Shown here piece by piece: positions 25,772 to 34,330 of a stretch of DNA of 64,000 nucleotides; position 1 is the first letter of the stretch; every line of letters starts with the position of its first letter. The notes beneath the pieces were generated by a model, which ran no database searches, was not told where the DNA came from, and worked only from the letters and a program-made list of their open reading frames with translations. A program made the position numbers and the translations under genes. The DNA is from an uncultured Eggerthella sp. (GTDB lineage: Bacteria > Actinomycetota > Coriobacteriia > Coriobacteriales > Eggerthellaceae). The stretch covers positions 103,298-167,297 of the forward strand of contig UQNZ01000003.1 in assembly GCA_900542525.1 (NCBI GenBank). The letters run 5' to 3'.

Positions 25772-26584
25772 CTATTTTTTCAAGGAGTCGTCTTCCTTGG
25801 AAACTCCGATACGGTGTCGCGCTAAGAACTCCATGATGCGATTGCTGAAGATGAGCGCGATGATCGCGAGCACGATAAGCACGGCGAAGATCGCTACGCT
25901 TTCCCACAGACGCCCATCGAGCAATCCTTCAGCAGCATAGGCAGAAAGGATGATCCCTGGCGAGCGAGCAATAGTGGTGATAGCAACGAAGGGCTTCAGC
26001 TTCATGTCTGTAAGCGGAACGATATAGGTGAACGTATCTTTTGGCAGCCCAGGGATAAGAAACAAGATGAACACGATGATATTCAAGCGCCCAGTTTTCT
26101 CGAAGTCCTGGAATTTCTTCAGATGCTTGTCCGAAATGAGGTCCTTGACGAATGGCGCACCTAAGCGGTGGACCAGCTCGTAGACGAATGCGCTCGAGAT
26201 CGCGCAACCAAATAGGATGAGCAGCGAGCCCCAAAGTGGTCCATAGAGCATACCCGCTGCCATCTGGGTTACTTCGCCAGGGATGAAAGCAACCACGACC
26301 TGGATGAATTGAAGCGCAAGGAGCACCAGAACACCCGCAGCTCCCGCATCTTGGATGCGCTCGATCACGCGATCGACACCACCTGGTTCAAAGATGTCTT
26401 TGAACAGAGGAAGCAACGCGACCACGATGATGATGCACAGAACGAAGAAGCCTATCAGGCCTAGGAACTTGAAAAGGTCCGAGCGTTTCACCTCTTTATT
26501 GAAGAGGTGAATCGTACTCTCTTGCTCGGCAGGATCTTCTGTTAGAGGCTGCTTTGCCTTGCGCTCTTGTTTCTCTTCGGTCAT
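25772..26584 (-). CDS. TVP38/TMEM64 (VTT, SNARE-associated) family membrane protein
   Basis: A 270-residue membrane protein with a charged cytoplasmic N-terminus and about six hydrophobic segments. It contains the VTT-domain features FIPGEVTQMAAGMLYGPLWG and LFLIPGLPKDTFTYIVPLTD, characteristic of the DedA-related TVP38/TMEM64 family. Related proteins are implicated in lipid scrambling and transport, but the specific role is unknown. The start lies 5 bp behind the coaBC stop, so the two are co-transcribed. Confidence 0.87.
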   Translation of the reverse strand: MTEEKQERKAKQPLTEDPAEQESTIHLFNKEVKRSDLFKFLGLIGFFVLCIIIVVALLPLFKDIFEPGGVDRVIERIQDAGAAGVLVLLALQFIQVVVAFIPGEVTQMAAGMLYGPLWGSLLILFGCAISSAFVYELVHRLGAPFVKDLISDKHLKKFQDFEKTGRLNIIVFILFLIPGLPKDTFTYIVPLTDMKLKPFVAITTIARSPGIILSAYAAEGLLDGRLWESVAIFAVLIVLAIIALIFSNRIMEFLARHRIGVSKEDDSLKK

Positions 26585-26589
26585 GCGTA

Positions 26590-27807
26590 CTAGCGCTCCA
26601 TTGCGGCGATCGTATCGAGGATGATATCGGCAAGCTCTGCCTTCGACATGAGCGGCAAATGCGTTTCTTCTTCAGAGGTTACGAGCCACACTTCATCGTC
26701 GTCTTTACCGAACACCTTATTCGCACCTACTTCATTCGCTACGATCATGTCAGCGTTCTTCTTGATGAGTTTCTTGCGCGCATTATCGATGACATCGTTG
26801 GTTTCCGCCGCAAAACCTATCACGACCTGGTTCTCTTTAACACTCCCCAAGGTTGCGAGCACATCGGGATTCTCAACGAGTGCGATGTTGGCCAGCTCTG
26901 CATCGTTGATACCCTTCTTGAGCTTGCGATCCATCTCTTTTGCAGGACGAACATCGGCTACTGCAGCAGCAAAGATTCCCACATCGCACGCATCGAAAAT
27001 AGGTGTTGCTGCTTCAAGCATATCGCGCGCTGATTCAACATAGACAACCTCCACGCCCTCTGGCGCAGGCAGCGCGACCGGTCCCGAAACGAGCGTGACC
27101 TCAGCGCCTTTTCGTACGGCAGCTTTAGCAAGGGCATAGCCGAACTTCCCTGAGGAACGGTTCGTGATATAGCGCACGGGATCGATAGCCTCGACCGTAG
27201 GGCCAGCCGTGATCATGATGCGCTTACCGGCGAGCACCTGCGGCTCGCTCGTTGAAGCAGACACATCGAGCGCTTCGAGCACCTGCGCTACGATCAATTC
27301 AGGCTCGGGCAAACGACCCTTCCCCACTTCACCACATGCAAGATACCCCGCATCAGGCTCGATGAAGGAGATGCCGAACTTGCGCAGACGAGCCATGTTG
27401 TCCTGCGTGATAGGGTTTTCATACATGTGCACATTCATAGCAGGAGCGATCATGACCGGCGCAGTGGTGGCGAGCAGCGTGGTAGTGAGCAAGTCATCGG
27501 CAAGCCCATGCGCGATCTTAGCCATCACGTTCGCCGTGCAAGGAGCAACAAGAACGAGATCGACCTCTTGGGAAAGAGAAATATGATGAATGGGATCCTG
27601 CGGGTTATCGAAAAGCTCCACTGCTACTGGCTCGTTGGTGAGCGCACGAAATGTGAGCGGATCGACAAAATGCGTGGCATGTTCGGTCATCATGACCTTC
27701 ACGCGCACATCGGCCTTCTGCAGGCCACGCACGATCTCGGCGGCCTTGTAAGCAGCGATGCAACCCGTGATTCCTATAAGGACGGTTTTCTGTGGTTTAG
27801 AAGCCAT
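26590..27807 (-). CDS. coaBC: Bifunctional phosphopantothenoylcysteine decarboxylase/synthetase
   Basis: A 405-residue fusion carrying both CoA-biosynthesis steps. The N-terminal CoaC flavoprotein begins VLIGITGCIAAYKAAEIVRG and has HHISLSQEVDLVLVAPCTAN, APAMNVHMYENP and the catalytic YLACGEVGKGRLPEP. The C-terminal CoaB part has ITAGPTVEAIDPVRYITNRS and GKFGYALA. The open frame runs 101 codons further upstream, but the ATG at 27807 follows AAGGAG and matches the family start. It couples 4'-phosphopantothenate with cysteine and decarboxylates the product. Confidence 0.95.
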   Translation of the reverse strand: MASKPQKTVLIGITGCIAAYKAAEIVRGLQKADVRVKVMMTEHATHFVDPLTFRALTNEPVAVELFDNPQDPIHHISLSQEVDLVLVAPCTANVMAKIAHGLADDLLTTTLLATTAPVMIAPAMNVHMYENPITQDNMARLRKFGISFIEPDAGYLACGEVGKGRLPEPELIVAQVLEALDVSASTSEPQVLAGKRIMITAGPTVEAIDPVRYITNRSSGKFGYALAKAAVRKGAEVTLVSGPVALPAPEGVEVVYVESARDMLEAATPIFDACDVGIFAAAVADVRPAKEMDRKLKKGINDAELANIALVENPDVLATLGSVKENQVVIGFAAETNDVIDNARKKLIKKNADMIVANEVGANKVFGKDDDEVWLVTSEEETHLPLMSKAELADIILDTIAAMER

Positions 27808-27942
27808 TTCATCTCCTTGATTCACTATATCTTTGTTATTGTAAGACAAGATGAACCGCTCGCTCAGAATGGCGCGAACTTCATCAAAACTTAATACCCT
27901 CACCATATTTTCTGTAAGCCGAAAGTACACGAAAGGAGTCGC

Positions 27943-28671
27943 ATGGAAGAACCGCAGCAGAACAGCTCCAAAGATGTCATTCATGGCATCACTTCCATGG
28001 TCTCGCCACGCTATATCAATCTTTCTTTCGCAAAGCTCTTTTGGATCTTCGTGGTTGCCTCTATCCTCGGCCTTTTGATCGAAGACGTTTTCCACGTGCT
28101 CGTCTACCATGAGTGGGAAAGCCGCGCGGGTCTTGTGTGGGGTCCGTTCTCTCCGCTCTATGGTGTAGGAGCGGTGGTCTTAACGGTGTTTCTCAATCGG
28201 TTCTACTACACCCACAATCTGATCATCTTCCTCATAGCCATGGTGCTCGGCTCTGCCATGGAATACCTGGCAAGTCTGATCATGGAAGTATTCTGGCATG
28301 CGATCGCCTGGGATTATAGCGGCACGTTCGGATCGATCGATGGGCGCACGAACTTCTTGTTCGGTGTGATGTGGGGCATGCTCGGCCTGGTTTGGGTACG
28401 CATGATCATGCCACGCATCAAGTTCATATTCCAGCACGTCAATTTCAAGAGCATGGCCATGCGCATCTTCACTTGGTTCATGATCGCCTTCATGACGGTC
28501 AACATCGTGGTTACAGTGCTTGCGCTCCATCGCGAAGGACAGCGCACGGAGAACATCCCTCCCGCAACACCGGTAGACGTATGGCTCGATGAAACATTCC
28601 CCGACGACTGGATGCAAAAAAGGTTCGAGAACATGACCGTTTCAAAGGATGTCGGGGCGGAGAACTCTTAA
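27943..28671 (+). CDS. CmpB-like putative ABC-transporter membrane protein (PF06541)
   Basis: A 242-residue protein with four or five transmembrane segments and the family stretch WESRAGLVWGPFSPLYGVGA, then EVFWHAIAWDYSGTFGSIDG and FLFGVMWGMLG. It belongs to the putative ABC-transporter type IV (CmpB, formerly DUF1113) group, whose function is not established. It is preceded by GAAAGGAG at 27930-27937 and is transcribed divergently from coaBC. There is no ATPase gene beside it, so the transporter name is a family label only. Confidence 0.8.
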   Translation: MEEPQQNSSKDVIHGITSMVSPRYINLSFAKLFWIFVVASILGLLIEDVFHVLVYHEWESRAGLVWGPFSPLYGVGAVVLTVFLNRFYYTHNLIIFLIAMVLGSAMEYLASLIMEVFWHAIAWDYSGTFGSIDGRTNFLFGVMWGMLGLVWVRMIMPRIKFIFQHVNFKSMAMRIFTWFMIAFMTVNIVVTVLALHREGQRTENIPPATPVDVWLDETFPDDWMQKRFENMTVSKDVGAENS

Positions 28672-28784
28672 AGGCACGCCTTGGCGATGCTCTTACGCAG
28701 GCGAAGAAGCTCGCTCTTCATCGTGGCCAGCCCTTCTCATCACGTTAGGAATTTTCCAGAGGCGGGTGCTTATGGTCACACTAT

Positions 28785-29831
28785 CTATACAAGCGCAAAG
28801 CTCTCGCGTTCTTCAGTGATGCCGCAATTCTCCTGATAGGCAGCGAGCACTTCATGTCCGCGCTCAGTGAGCCCGATGCGACGATCGGCCAATTGCGAGA
28901 TAGCTTGGATAAGATCATCCGGCAGCGGCGCCATGAAGCTGAGCGTATCGTTGATGCAAGGATGTTGGAACTCGATGAAATACGAATGAAGGAACTGGCG
29001 GCAGAGCCCTAGATTGCTGCTCTTTCCTGGGTTGCCATAGGTCTGATCGCCCACCACCCAATGATTGATGTATTCCATGTGCACGCGGATCTGATGCGTG
29101 CGCCCTGAGTAGAGCTTGCATTCAACAAGCGTGAAACCGTTGTCTTTAAGCCCTGACTCGAAACGCTCGAGCACATTGAACGTGGTGACCGACGAGCGCG
29201 CCTGAGGCTTATCGGAAACCTGCATGCGCGTGCGATTCTTGTCGCTACGGAAAATGGGCGCATCGATAAGACCTGTATCGCTTGCGATATTTCCATGCAC
29301 CAGACAAAGATACTTGCGATTCACATTACGACGGCGAATCTCATCTTGGAGGATATAGCCCACTTCGTCATTCTTCGCGCAGAGCATGAGTCCGCTCGTG
29401 TCGCCATCCAAACGATGCACGATGCCCGGGCGATCATCGCCCTGAATGTGAGCAAGATTCTCACGTCCATAATGATAGATGAGTGCATTGGAGAGCGTTC
29501 CTCCTGGATGCCCAGGTGAAGGATGGCAGATCAGTCCTGGTTGCTTATTGATCACGAGCAGATCATCATCTTCATAGTAGACCTCAAGAGGAATATCCTC
29601 AGGCTCAAGATAGACATGCGTCTCTTCGACAAGCTCTTCATAGATGATAAGGTCGCCCTCGTTCACGATGTCTTTCTTAGTAGGTTCTTTACCATTCAGA
29701 AAGACCTTGCCTGCCTCGATCTGCTTGACCGCTTTACTACGCGTCGGATATAGACCAGCTTCAAAAAGATACGAATCGAGACGCATTCCGGCATACAGAT
29801 CGCTTACTGTATTCGAGAGCTTTCTCGCCAT
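28785..29831 (-). CDS. rluD: RluD-family 23S rRNA pseudouridine synthase
   Basis: A 348-residue RluA-superfamily enzyme. The N-terminal S4 RNA-binding domain (residues ~15-70, GLYPTRSKAVKQIEAGKVFL) precedes the catalytic domain with PGIVHRLDGDTSGLML, where Asp142 is the nucleophile, and GRTHQIRVHMEYI. It isomerises uridines in large rRNA. It lies 12 bp behind lspA, an arrangement common in Gram-positive genomes. A strong AGGAGG site precedes the ATG at 29831. A ~40-residue C-terminal tail follows the catalytic core. Confidence 0.92.
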   Translation of the reverse strand: MARKLSNTVSDLYAGMRLDSYLFEAGLYPTRSKAVKQIEAGKVFLNGKEPTKKDIVNEGDLIIYEELVEETHVYLEPEDIPLEVYYEDDDLLVINKQPGLICHPSPGHPGGTLSNALIYHYGRENLAHIQGDDRPGIVHRLDGDTSGLMLCAKNDEVGYILQDEIRRRNVNRKYLCLVHGNIASDTGLIDAPIFRSDKNRTRMQVSDKPQARSSVTTFNVLERFESGLKDNGFTLVECKLYSGRTHQIRVHMEYINHWVVGDQTYGNPGKSSNLGLCRQFLHSYFIEFQHPCINDTLSFMAPLPDDLIQAISQLADRRIGLTERGHEVLAAYQENCGITEERESFALV

Positions 29832-29843
29832 GGAATTCGCCTC

Positions 29844-30314
29844 CTATTCGCTGTGTTCCACATGCTTCGGTACGGCAAGGAACTTGATGATAAATGCGAT
29901 GAGCACACATATGATACCGCAGGTGATCCCCGCATCAGCAATATTGAAATTCGGGAAATCGATGAAGAGCGGCTCGATGAAATCGACCACATAACCGCGC
30001 AAAAGCCTATCGATCATATTTCCCACTCCCCCTGCAAAGATGAGCGCAAGACCCACCGTTTCTAGCGCGGAAGCTTCTTTGGCTATATAGATCGTATATG
30101 CCAAGATGATCGCACAAAGCACGATGCTCACAACAGCGATCATGATCACCATACCCGAGAACGAACCCCACGCTGCACCGAAATTGTGAACGAGGCGAAA
30201 TCCAACAACACCATCGATGACAGGAACGAGCGCAGTGCTTGGCGTTTGCGCTTCCATGTAGGCTTTCACTGCCTGGTCGCAAACACACCAAAGCACGACC
30301 ACTACCCCAAACAA
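29844..30314 (-). CDS. lspA: Lipoprotein signal peptidase II, start codon uncertain
   Basis: An aspartic membrane protease that removes prolipoprotein signal peptides. The family motifs DQAVK, FRLVHNFGAAWG and GGVGNMIDRLLRGYVVDF are all present, with the two catalytic aspartates in NMIDR and VVDF. The first conventional start is a TTG at 30314 with no Shine-Dalgarno, and it would cut the first transmembrane helix short and drop the basic RRN in front of it. The frame is open upstream to the ileS stop (30372-30374) without ATG, GTG or another TTG. An ATT at 30360-30362 behind AGGA would restore a normal N-terminus of 172 residues. Confidence 0.85.
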   Translation of the reverse strand: MFGVVVVLWCVCDQAVKAYMEAQTPSTALVPVIDGVVGFRLVHNFGAAWGSFSGMVIMIAVVSIVLCAIILAYTIYIAKEASALETVGLALIFAGGVGNMIDRLLRGYVVDFIEPLFIDFPNFNIADAGITCGIICVLIAFIIKFLAVPKHVEHSE

Positions 30315-30371
30315 AAGATAGTTGCGTCGTGCTTTGCTTGATTGTTGTTCAGTGAGCGAAATACTGCGATC

Positions 30372-33197
30372 CTATCCAATAGCATCGAGCGCATCGCCAC
30401 AACGCTCACATACATCGGGATGGTGAGGATTGCCACCCAATACTCGGAAGTTCCAACAGCGCGGACATTTATCGAGATCGGATACGGAGATCTCAACTTT
30501 CAGGTCATGACCACGCTCGAAAGCAACCTTGCTCACGATGAGCAATTCCTCGAAGAAGCCCTCGCTAAAATCGGTGAGCACGTCATATTCTGCCTGCGGC
30601 ACCGTTGCGCTTACCACTGCCTCCTGGCTCTTGTTGATAACTTTCTCAACACGCTTCTCTTCGAGCGCTTTGGTCACTTCATCGCGGAATGCGAGCACCA
30701 CTTCGAAACGCTTCTCGATGCGCTCTGCCTCATGTTCGGGAACAAGCGGCATGAAATCCCCATGCTCGGGCCAGCCAGCGAGCTGCACGCTGATCGGATG
30801 ATCCTGCGATTCCACCAGACCCTTCGGGTAGTTCTGCCACACCTCTTCAGTCGTGAAACTGATGATGGGCGTAAGCAAACGCACGAGCACTTCGAGCACG
30901 TTCGCAAGCACCGTTTGAGCGCTGCGGCGCGAACGCGCATTGGGTGCATCGGAATAGAGACGATCCTTGAGCGCATCCAGGTAAACCGCAGAAAGATCCC
31001 CGACCACATAATCGTAGATCAAACGGTACACATGATGGAACTTGAAGTTGTCGTACGCTTCGTTCACTTCATCGAGCAAACGACCCAAACGCACGAGCGC
31101 CCATTGGTCGAACGGCTCAAGCTGATCCCACTCAACGACCGCGTCGTTCATAGAGAAATCATTCAGAACACCCAATAAGAAACGGAAGGTGTTGCGGAAA
31201 CGACGATACGTGTCAGACGTGCGCTTCAAGATGTCTTGCGAGATGCTCACATCTTGAGAATAATCAACGCTCGCAACCCACAAGCGCAGCACATCAGCGC
31301 CGTACTTATCCATTACCTCGGCAGGATCGATGCCATTACCGAGCGACTTCGACATCTTGTGGCCATTCTCGTCCACCGTGAAGCCGCAGTGCATGACCGC
31401 TTTATAGGGTGCCGTTTCATACGCCCCTATAGACGTGAGCAGCGAAGACTGGAACCAGCCACGATGCTGGTCGGATCCCTCAAGGTAGAGATCGGCTGGG
31501 AAACGCAAACCAGGGCGCTTCTTGCAAACCGAAGTATGCGAAACGCCGCTTTCCCACCAAACGTCCAAGATGTCAGATTCAGGGACGAGATCGGTACAGC
31601 CACACACTTCACAAGCTGTGCCTGATGGAAGATAGCTTGCTGGGCTTTCGGTGAACCAGGCATCGGAGCCCTTCTCTTCGAAGAGTTTGATGACCGCATC
31701 GAAGGTTTCTGCCGTAGCGACCGTGTTGCCGCACTTCGCGCACTTGAAGACCGGAATGGGCACACCCCAAGAGCGCTGGCGTGAGATACACCAATCAGGG
31801 CGCTCGGCAACCATGGAACCAATGCGATTCTTAGCCCACTCAGGAACCCATTGCACGTCTTCGTTGATCGCTTTCAGTGCCTGCGTGCGCAGATCATTCT
31901 TGTCCATAGAAACGAACCATTGGTCGGTCGCGCGAAAGATGACCGGCTGATGGCAACGCCAGCAATGCGGATAGCTGTGAACGATGTCGACATGGGCAAC
32001 GAGCGCACCCTGTTCACGCAGCCATTCGATGATGCGCGGATTAGCCTCATCCACATCGAGGCCTGCGAAAGGACCTGCTTCATCGGTGAGCACGCCATTG
32101 TCGTCGACAGGCATGAGGATCGGAAGATCGAATTCAAGGCCGACCAGATAGTCGTCCTGACCATGACCAGGAGCAGTGTGGACCGCACCAGTACCAGAAT
32201 CGAGCGTAACGTGGTTGCCATAGATGATCATGCCCTTGAGATCTTGGCGGATGGGGCAGGTATACGTGATGCCGCAGAGCTCCTTGCCCTTCACGCTCAC
32301 CACTTCGCCGCTCGCATCGCGAATGAGCTCATAGTCTTCCCAGCCTGCCGTTTCAGCAACATCTTCGAGCAGATCGTAGGCAAGGATGGTAGTGAAATCG
32401 GCTGTGCGAACCATAACGTAATCAGCTTCAGGCGCCAGACAAACCGCCGCATTCGCCGGCAGCGTCCAAGGTGTGGTGGTCCAGATGAGCACGAAGACCG
32501 GTGAAGTAACCCCTGCCGCTTCGAAGGCGGGTGGAACCGTGTCAAGCTTGAAGTTCACGAAGATAGAAGGCGAGGTTTCATCGCCATATTCGATCTCTGC
32601 TTCCGCAAGCGCAGTGTGGCAGTTCTTGCACCAGTGAATGGGCTTGCGACCACGATAGACCGAACCATTCAGATACATAGCCTTGAAGATCTCGACGTTG
32701 CCCGCCTCGTAATCGTGCGTGAACGTAAGATACGGATGATCCCAATCAGCATTGACGCCAAGACGCTTGAAGCCTTCGCGTTGGATATTCACGTACTTCT
32801 CCGCCCATTCACGACACAAACGACGAAGCGTAGGCTGATCGATCTTGGCCATCTTTTCAGGGCCGAGCGTAACCTCGACCATATGCTCGATCGGCTGGCC
32901 ATGACAATCCCACCCAGGAATGTAGGGCGTGAAATAGCCGCGTTGCGCATGGGTCTTGTTCACGAAATCCTTCAGGATCTTGTTGAAAGAATGCCCCAAG
33001 TGAATAGGACCGTTGGCGTACGGAGGGCCATCGTGCAAGATGAATGGACGAGCGTCCTTGTTCTTTTCGAGCACTTTATGGTAAATGTCGATGTCGTTCC
33101 AGAACTGAAGACGCGCAGGCTCATTTTTCGGGAGATTGCCTCGCATCGGAAAATCAGTTTCGGGCAAATTCATGGTTTCTTTGTAACTATTCGTCAC
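30372..33197 (-). CDS. ileS: Isoleucyl-tRNA synthetase
   Basis: A 941-residue class-I synthetase with the HIGH-type motif PIHLGH, editing-domain sequences (TTTPWTLPANAA, GTGAVHTAPGHG), the KMSKSLGN signature, and a C-terminal zinc finger CPRCWNF...CERCGDAL. I chose the GTG at 33197, which has AAAGG upstream and gives TNSYKETMNLPETDFPMRG, aligned with the known IleS N-terminus. The ATG at 33173 would lose this conserved start. The gene is divergent from the DegV gene and heads ileS-lspA-rluD. I see no T-box leader. Confidence 0.95.
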   Translation of the reverse strand: MTNSYKETMNLPETDFPMRGNLPKNEPARLQFWNDIDIYHKVLEKNKDARPFILHDGPPYANGPIHLGHSFNKILKDFVNKTHAQRGYFTPYIPGWDCHGQPIEHMVEVTLGPEKMAKIDQPTLRRLCREWAEKYVNIQREGFKRLGVNADWDHPYLTFTHDYEAGNVEIFKAMYLNGSVYRGRKPIHWCKNCHTALAEAEIEYGDETSPSIFVNFKLDTVPPAFEAAGVTSPVFVLIWTTTPWTLPANAAVCLAPEADYVMVRTADFTTILAYDLLEDVAETAGWEDYELIRDASGEVVSVKGKELCGITYTCPIRQDLKGMIIYGNHVTLDSGTGAVHTAPGHGQDDYLVGLEFDLPILMPVDDNGVLTDEAGPFAGLDVDEANPRIIEWLREQGALVAHVDIVHSYPHCWRCHQPVIFRATDQWFVSMDKNDLRTQALKAINEDVQWVPEWAKNRIGSMVAERPDWCISRQRSWGVPIPVFKCAKCGNTVATAETFDAVIKLFEEKGSDAWFTESPASYLPSGTACEVCGCTDLVPESDILDVWWESGVSHTSVCKKRPGLRFPADLYLEGSDQHRGWFQSSLLTSIGAYETAPYKAVMHCGFTVDENGHKMSKSLGNGIDPAEVMDKYGADVLRLWVASVDYSQDVSISQDILKRTSDTYRRFRNTFRFLLGVLNDFSMNDAVVEWDQLEPFDQWALVRLGRLLDEVNEAYDNFKFHHVYRLIYDYVVGDLSAVYLDALKDRLYSDAPNARSRRSAQTVLANVLEVLVRLLTPIISFTTEEVWQNYPKGLVESQDHPISVQLAGWPEHGDFMPLVPEHEAERIEKRFEVVLAFRDEVTKALEEKRVEKVINKSQEAVVSATVPQAEYDVLTDFSEGFFEELLIVSKVAFERGHDLKVEISVSDLDKCPRCWNFRVLGGNPHHPDVCERCGDALDAIG

Positions 33198-33359
33198 GAC
33201 ATGACCTTTCTTGAACGATCTTTTTGGGTGTTCGCGGAAATAAACTATCTGATTATAACGCGTAACTACGCACAAAACTACTATAATGAGTAGGGTTTAG
33301 ATGAGCGCATAGTGCCAGTTCGGACCAAATTGTTCACATATTTGAAAGGTCTCGAACAG

Positions 33360-34232
33360 ATGACATTCAAAATTACAACCGACTCCTGCTGCAATCTTCC
33401 CGAAGATATCATCGATAAACTCGATCTAACTATCTTCCCGCTGGTCTTCATGATCGGCGAAGAACAGCATCAAAGCTATCTTAAAGGCGAGGTCACCGAC
33501 CTTAAGCAATTCTACACTCACATGCGTGAGGGCAAGGTGTTCACCACCTCCCTTCCTAATCTCAAAGATGCTGAAGCCGAACTGAAAGCGATCTTCGAAT
33601 CGGGAAACGACGTGCTCTACCTTGGCTTCTCTAGCGCGCTTTCAGGAACCTACGAAGCGATCAATCTCCTCGGAAACGACCTGGTGAAGAACTATCCTGA
33701 TCGCACCTTTATAGCAATCGATACGCTCGCTGCCTCGCTCGGTCAAGGGCTTCTGGTCTATTACGCCGCAAAGATGCGCGCAGAAGGCAAGGCGATCGAC
33801 GAGGTTGCCAGCTGGGTGAACGAGAACCTGCTGCACATATGCCACTGGTTCACTGTGGACGATCTCATGTTCCTCTACCGCGGCGGGCGCGTTTCGAAGA
33901 CAACAGCTTTCGCTGGCAGCTTGCTGAACATCAAGCCCGTGCTGCATGTAGATGATGAAGGTCGTTTGATTCCTGTGGAAAAGACGCGTGGTCGCATGAA
34001 GAGTATCCGTCATTTATTCGAACACTTCAAAGAGACCCTCACCGAACCGCTTTCAGACCAGACGCTTGCCATCTCGCACGGCGATTGCATCGAAGACGCG
34101 CTTACGCTCAAAAAGATGATCGAGGATGAATACGGCCCGCAAGAATTCATCATCAACTATGTTGACCCAGTGATCGGTGCGCACTCAGGACCAGGCACGC
34201 TCGCATTCTTCTTCATGGGAAGCCATCGCTAG
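33360..34232 (+). CDS. DegV-family fatty-acid-binding protein
   Basis: A 290-residue protein with the DegV opening MTFKITTDSCCNLPEDI, then VFTTSLPN, LGFSSALSGTYEA and the C-terminal GPGTLAFFFMGSHR. DegV proteins bind a fatty acid, and FakB-type members present it to the kinase FakA. No fakA is visible nearby. The frame is open 16 codons further upstream, but the ATG at 33360 follows AAAGG and matches the family. An intrinsic terminator follows the gene. Confidence 0.9.
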   Translation: MTFKITTDSCCNLPEDIIDKLDLTIFPLVFMIGEEQHQSYLKGEVTDLKQFYTHMREGKVFTTSLPNLKDAEAELKAIFESGNDVLYLGFSSALSGTYEAINLLGNDLVKNYPDRTFIAIDTLAASLGQGLLVYYAAKMRAEGKAIDEVASWVNENLLHICHWFTVDDLMFLYRGGRVSKTTAFAGSLLNIKPVLHVDDEGRLIPVEKTRGRMKSIRHLFEHFKETLTEPLSDQTLAISHGDCIEDALTLKKMIEDEYGPQEFIINYVDPVIGAHSGPGTLAFFFMGSHR

Positions 34233-34258
34233 ACCTGCAGACTCAAAGAACCGCACAA

Positions 34259-34301
34259 CAAAGGCGCGCCTTGACCTGAAGACGCGCCTTTTGATTTTTT
34301 T
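34259..34301 (+). terminator. Terminator of the DegV gene
   Basis: The stem AAAGGCGCG/CGCGCCTTT with a 13-14 base loop is followed by TTGATTTTTTTC. It begins about 27 bp after the stop codon and ends before the convergent aminotransferase-like gene. Confidence 0.82.
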
Positions 34302-34330
34302 CTTCGGTTAAAAACTTACCGCGAACGCTC

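Noticed and set aside
28672..28784. 113-bp gap between the CmpB-like gene and rluD
   Set aside because: I looked for a terminator or small gene and found only a weak AAGGC/GCCTT stem without a T tract.
30342..31178. A 278-codon plus-strand frame opposite ileS
   Set aside because: It is a shadow of the IleS C-terminal domain, with a His/Arg/Glu-rich translation and no family resemblance.
33198..33359. Possible T-box leader before ileS
   Set aside because: The upstream region is only ~110-160 bp, shared with a divergent gene, and lacks a TGGNACCGCG-type T-box sequence or terminator.
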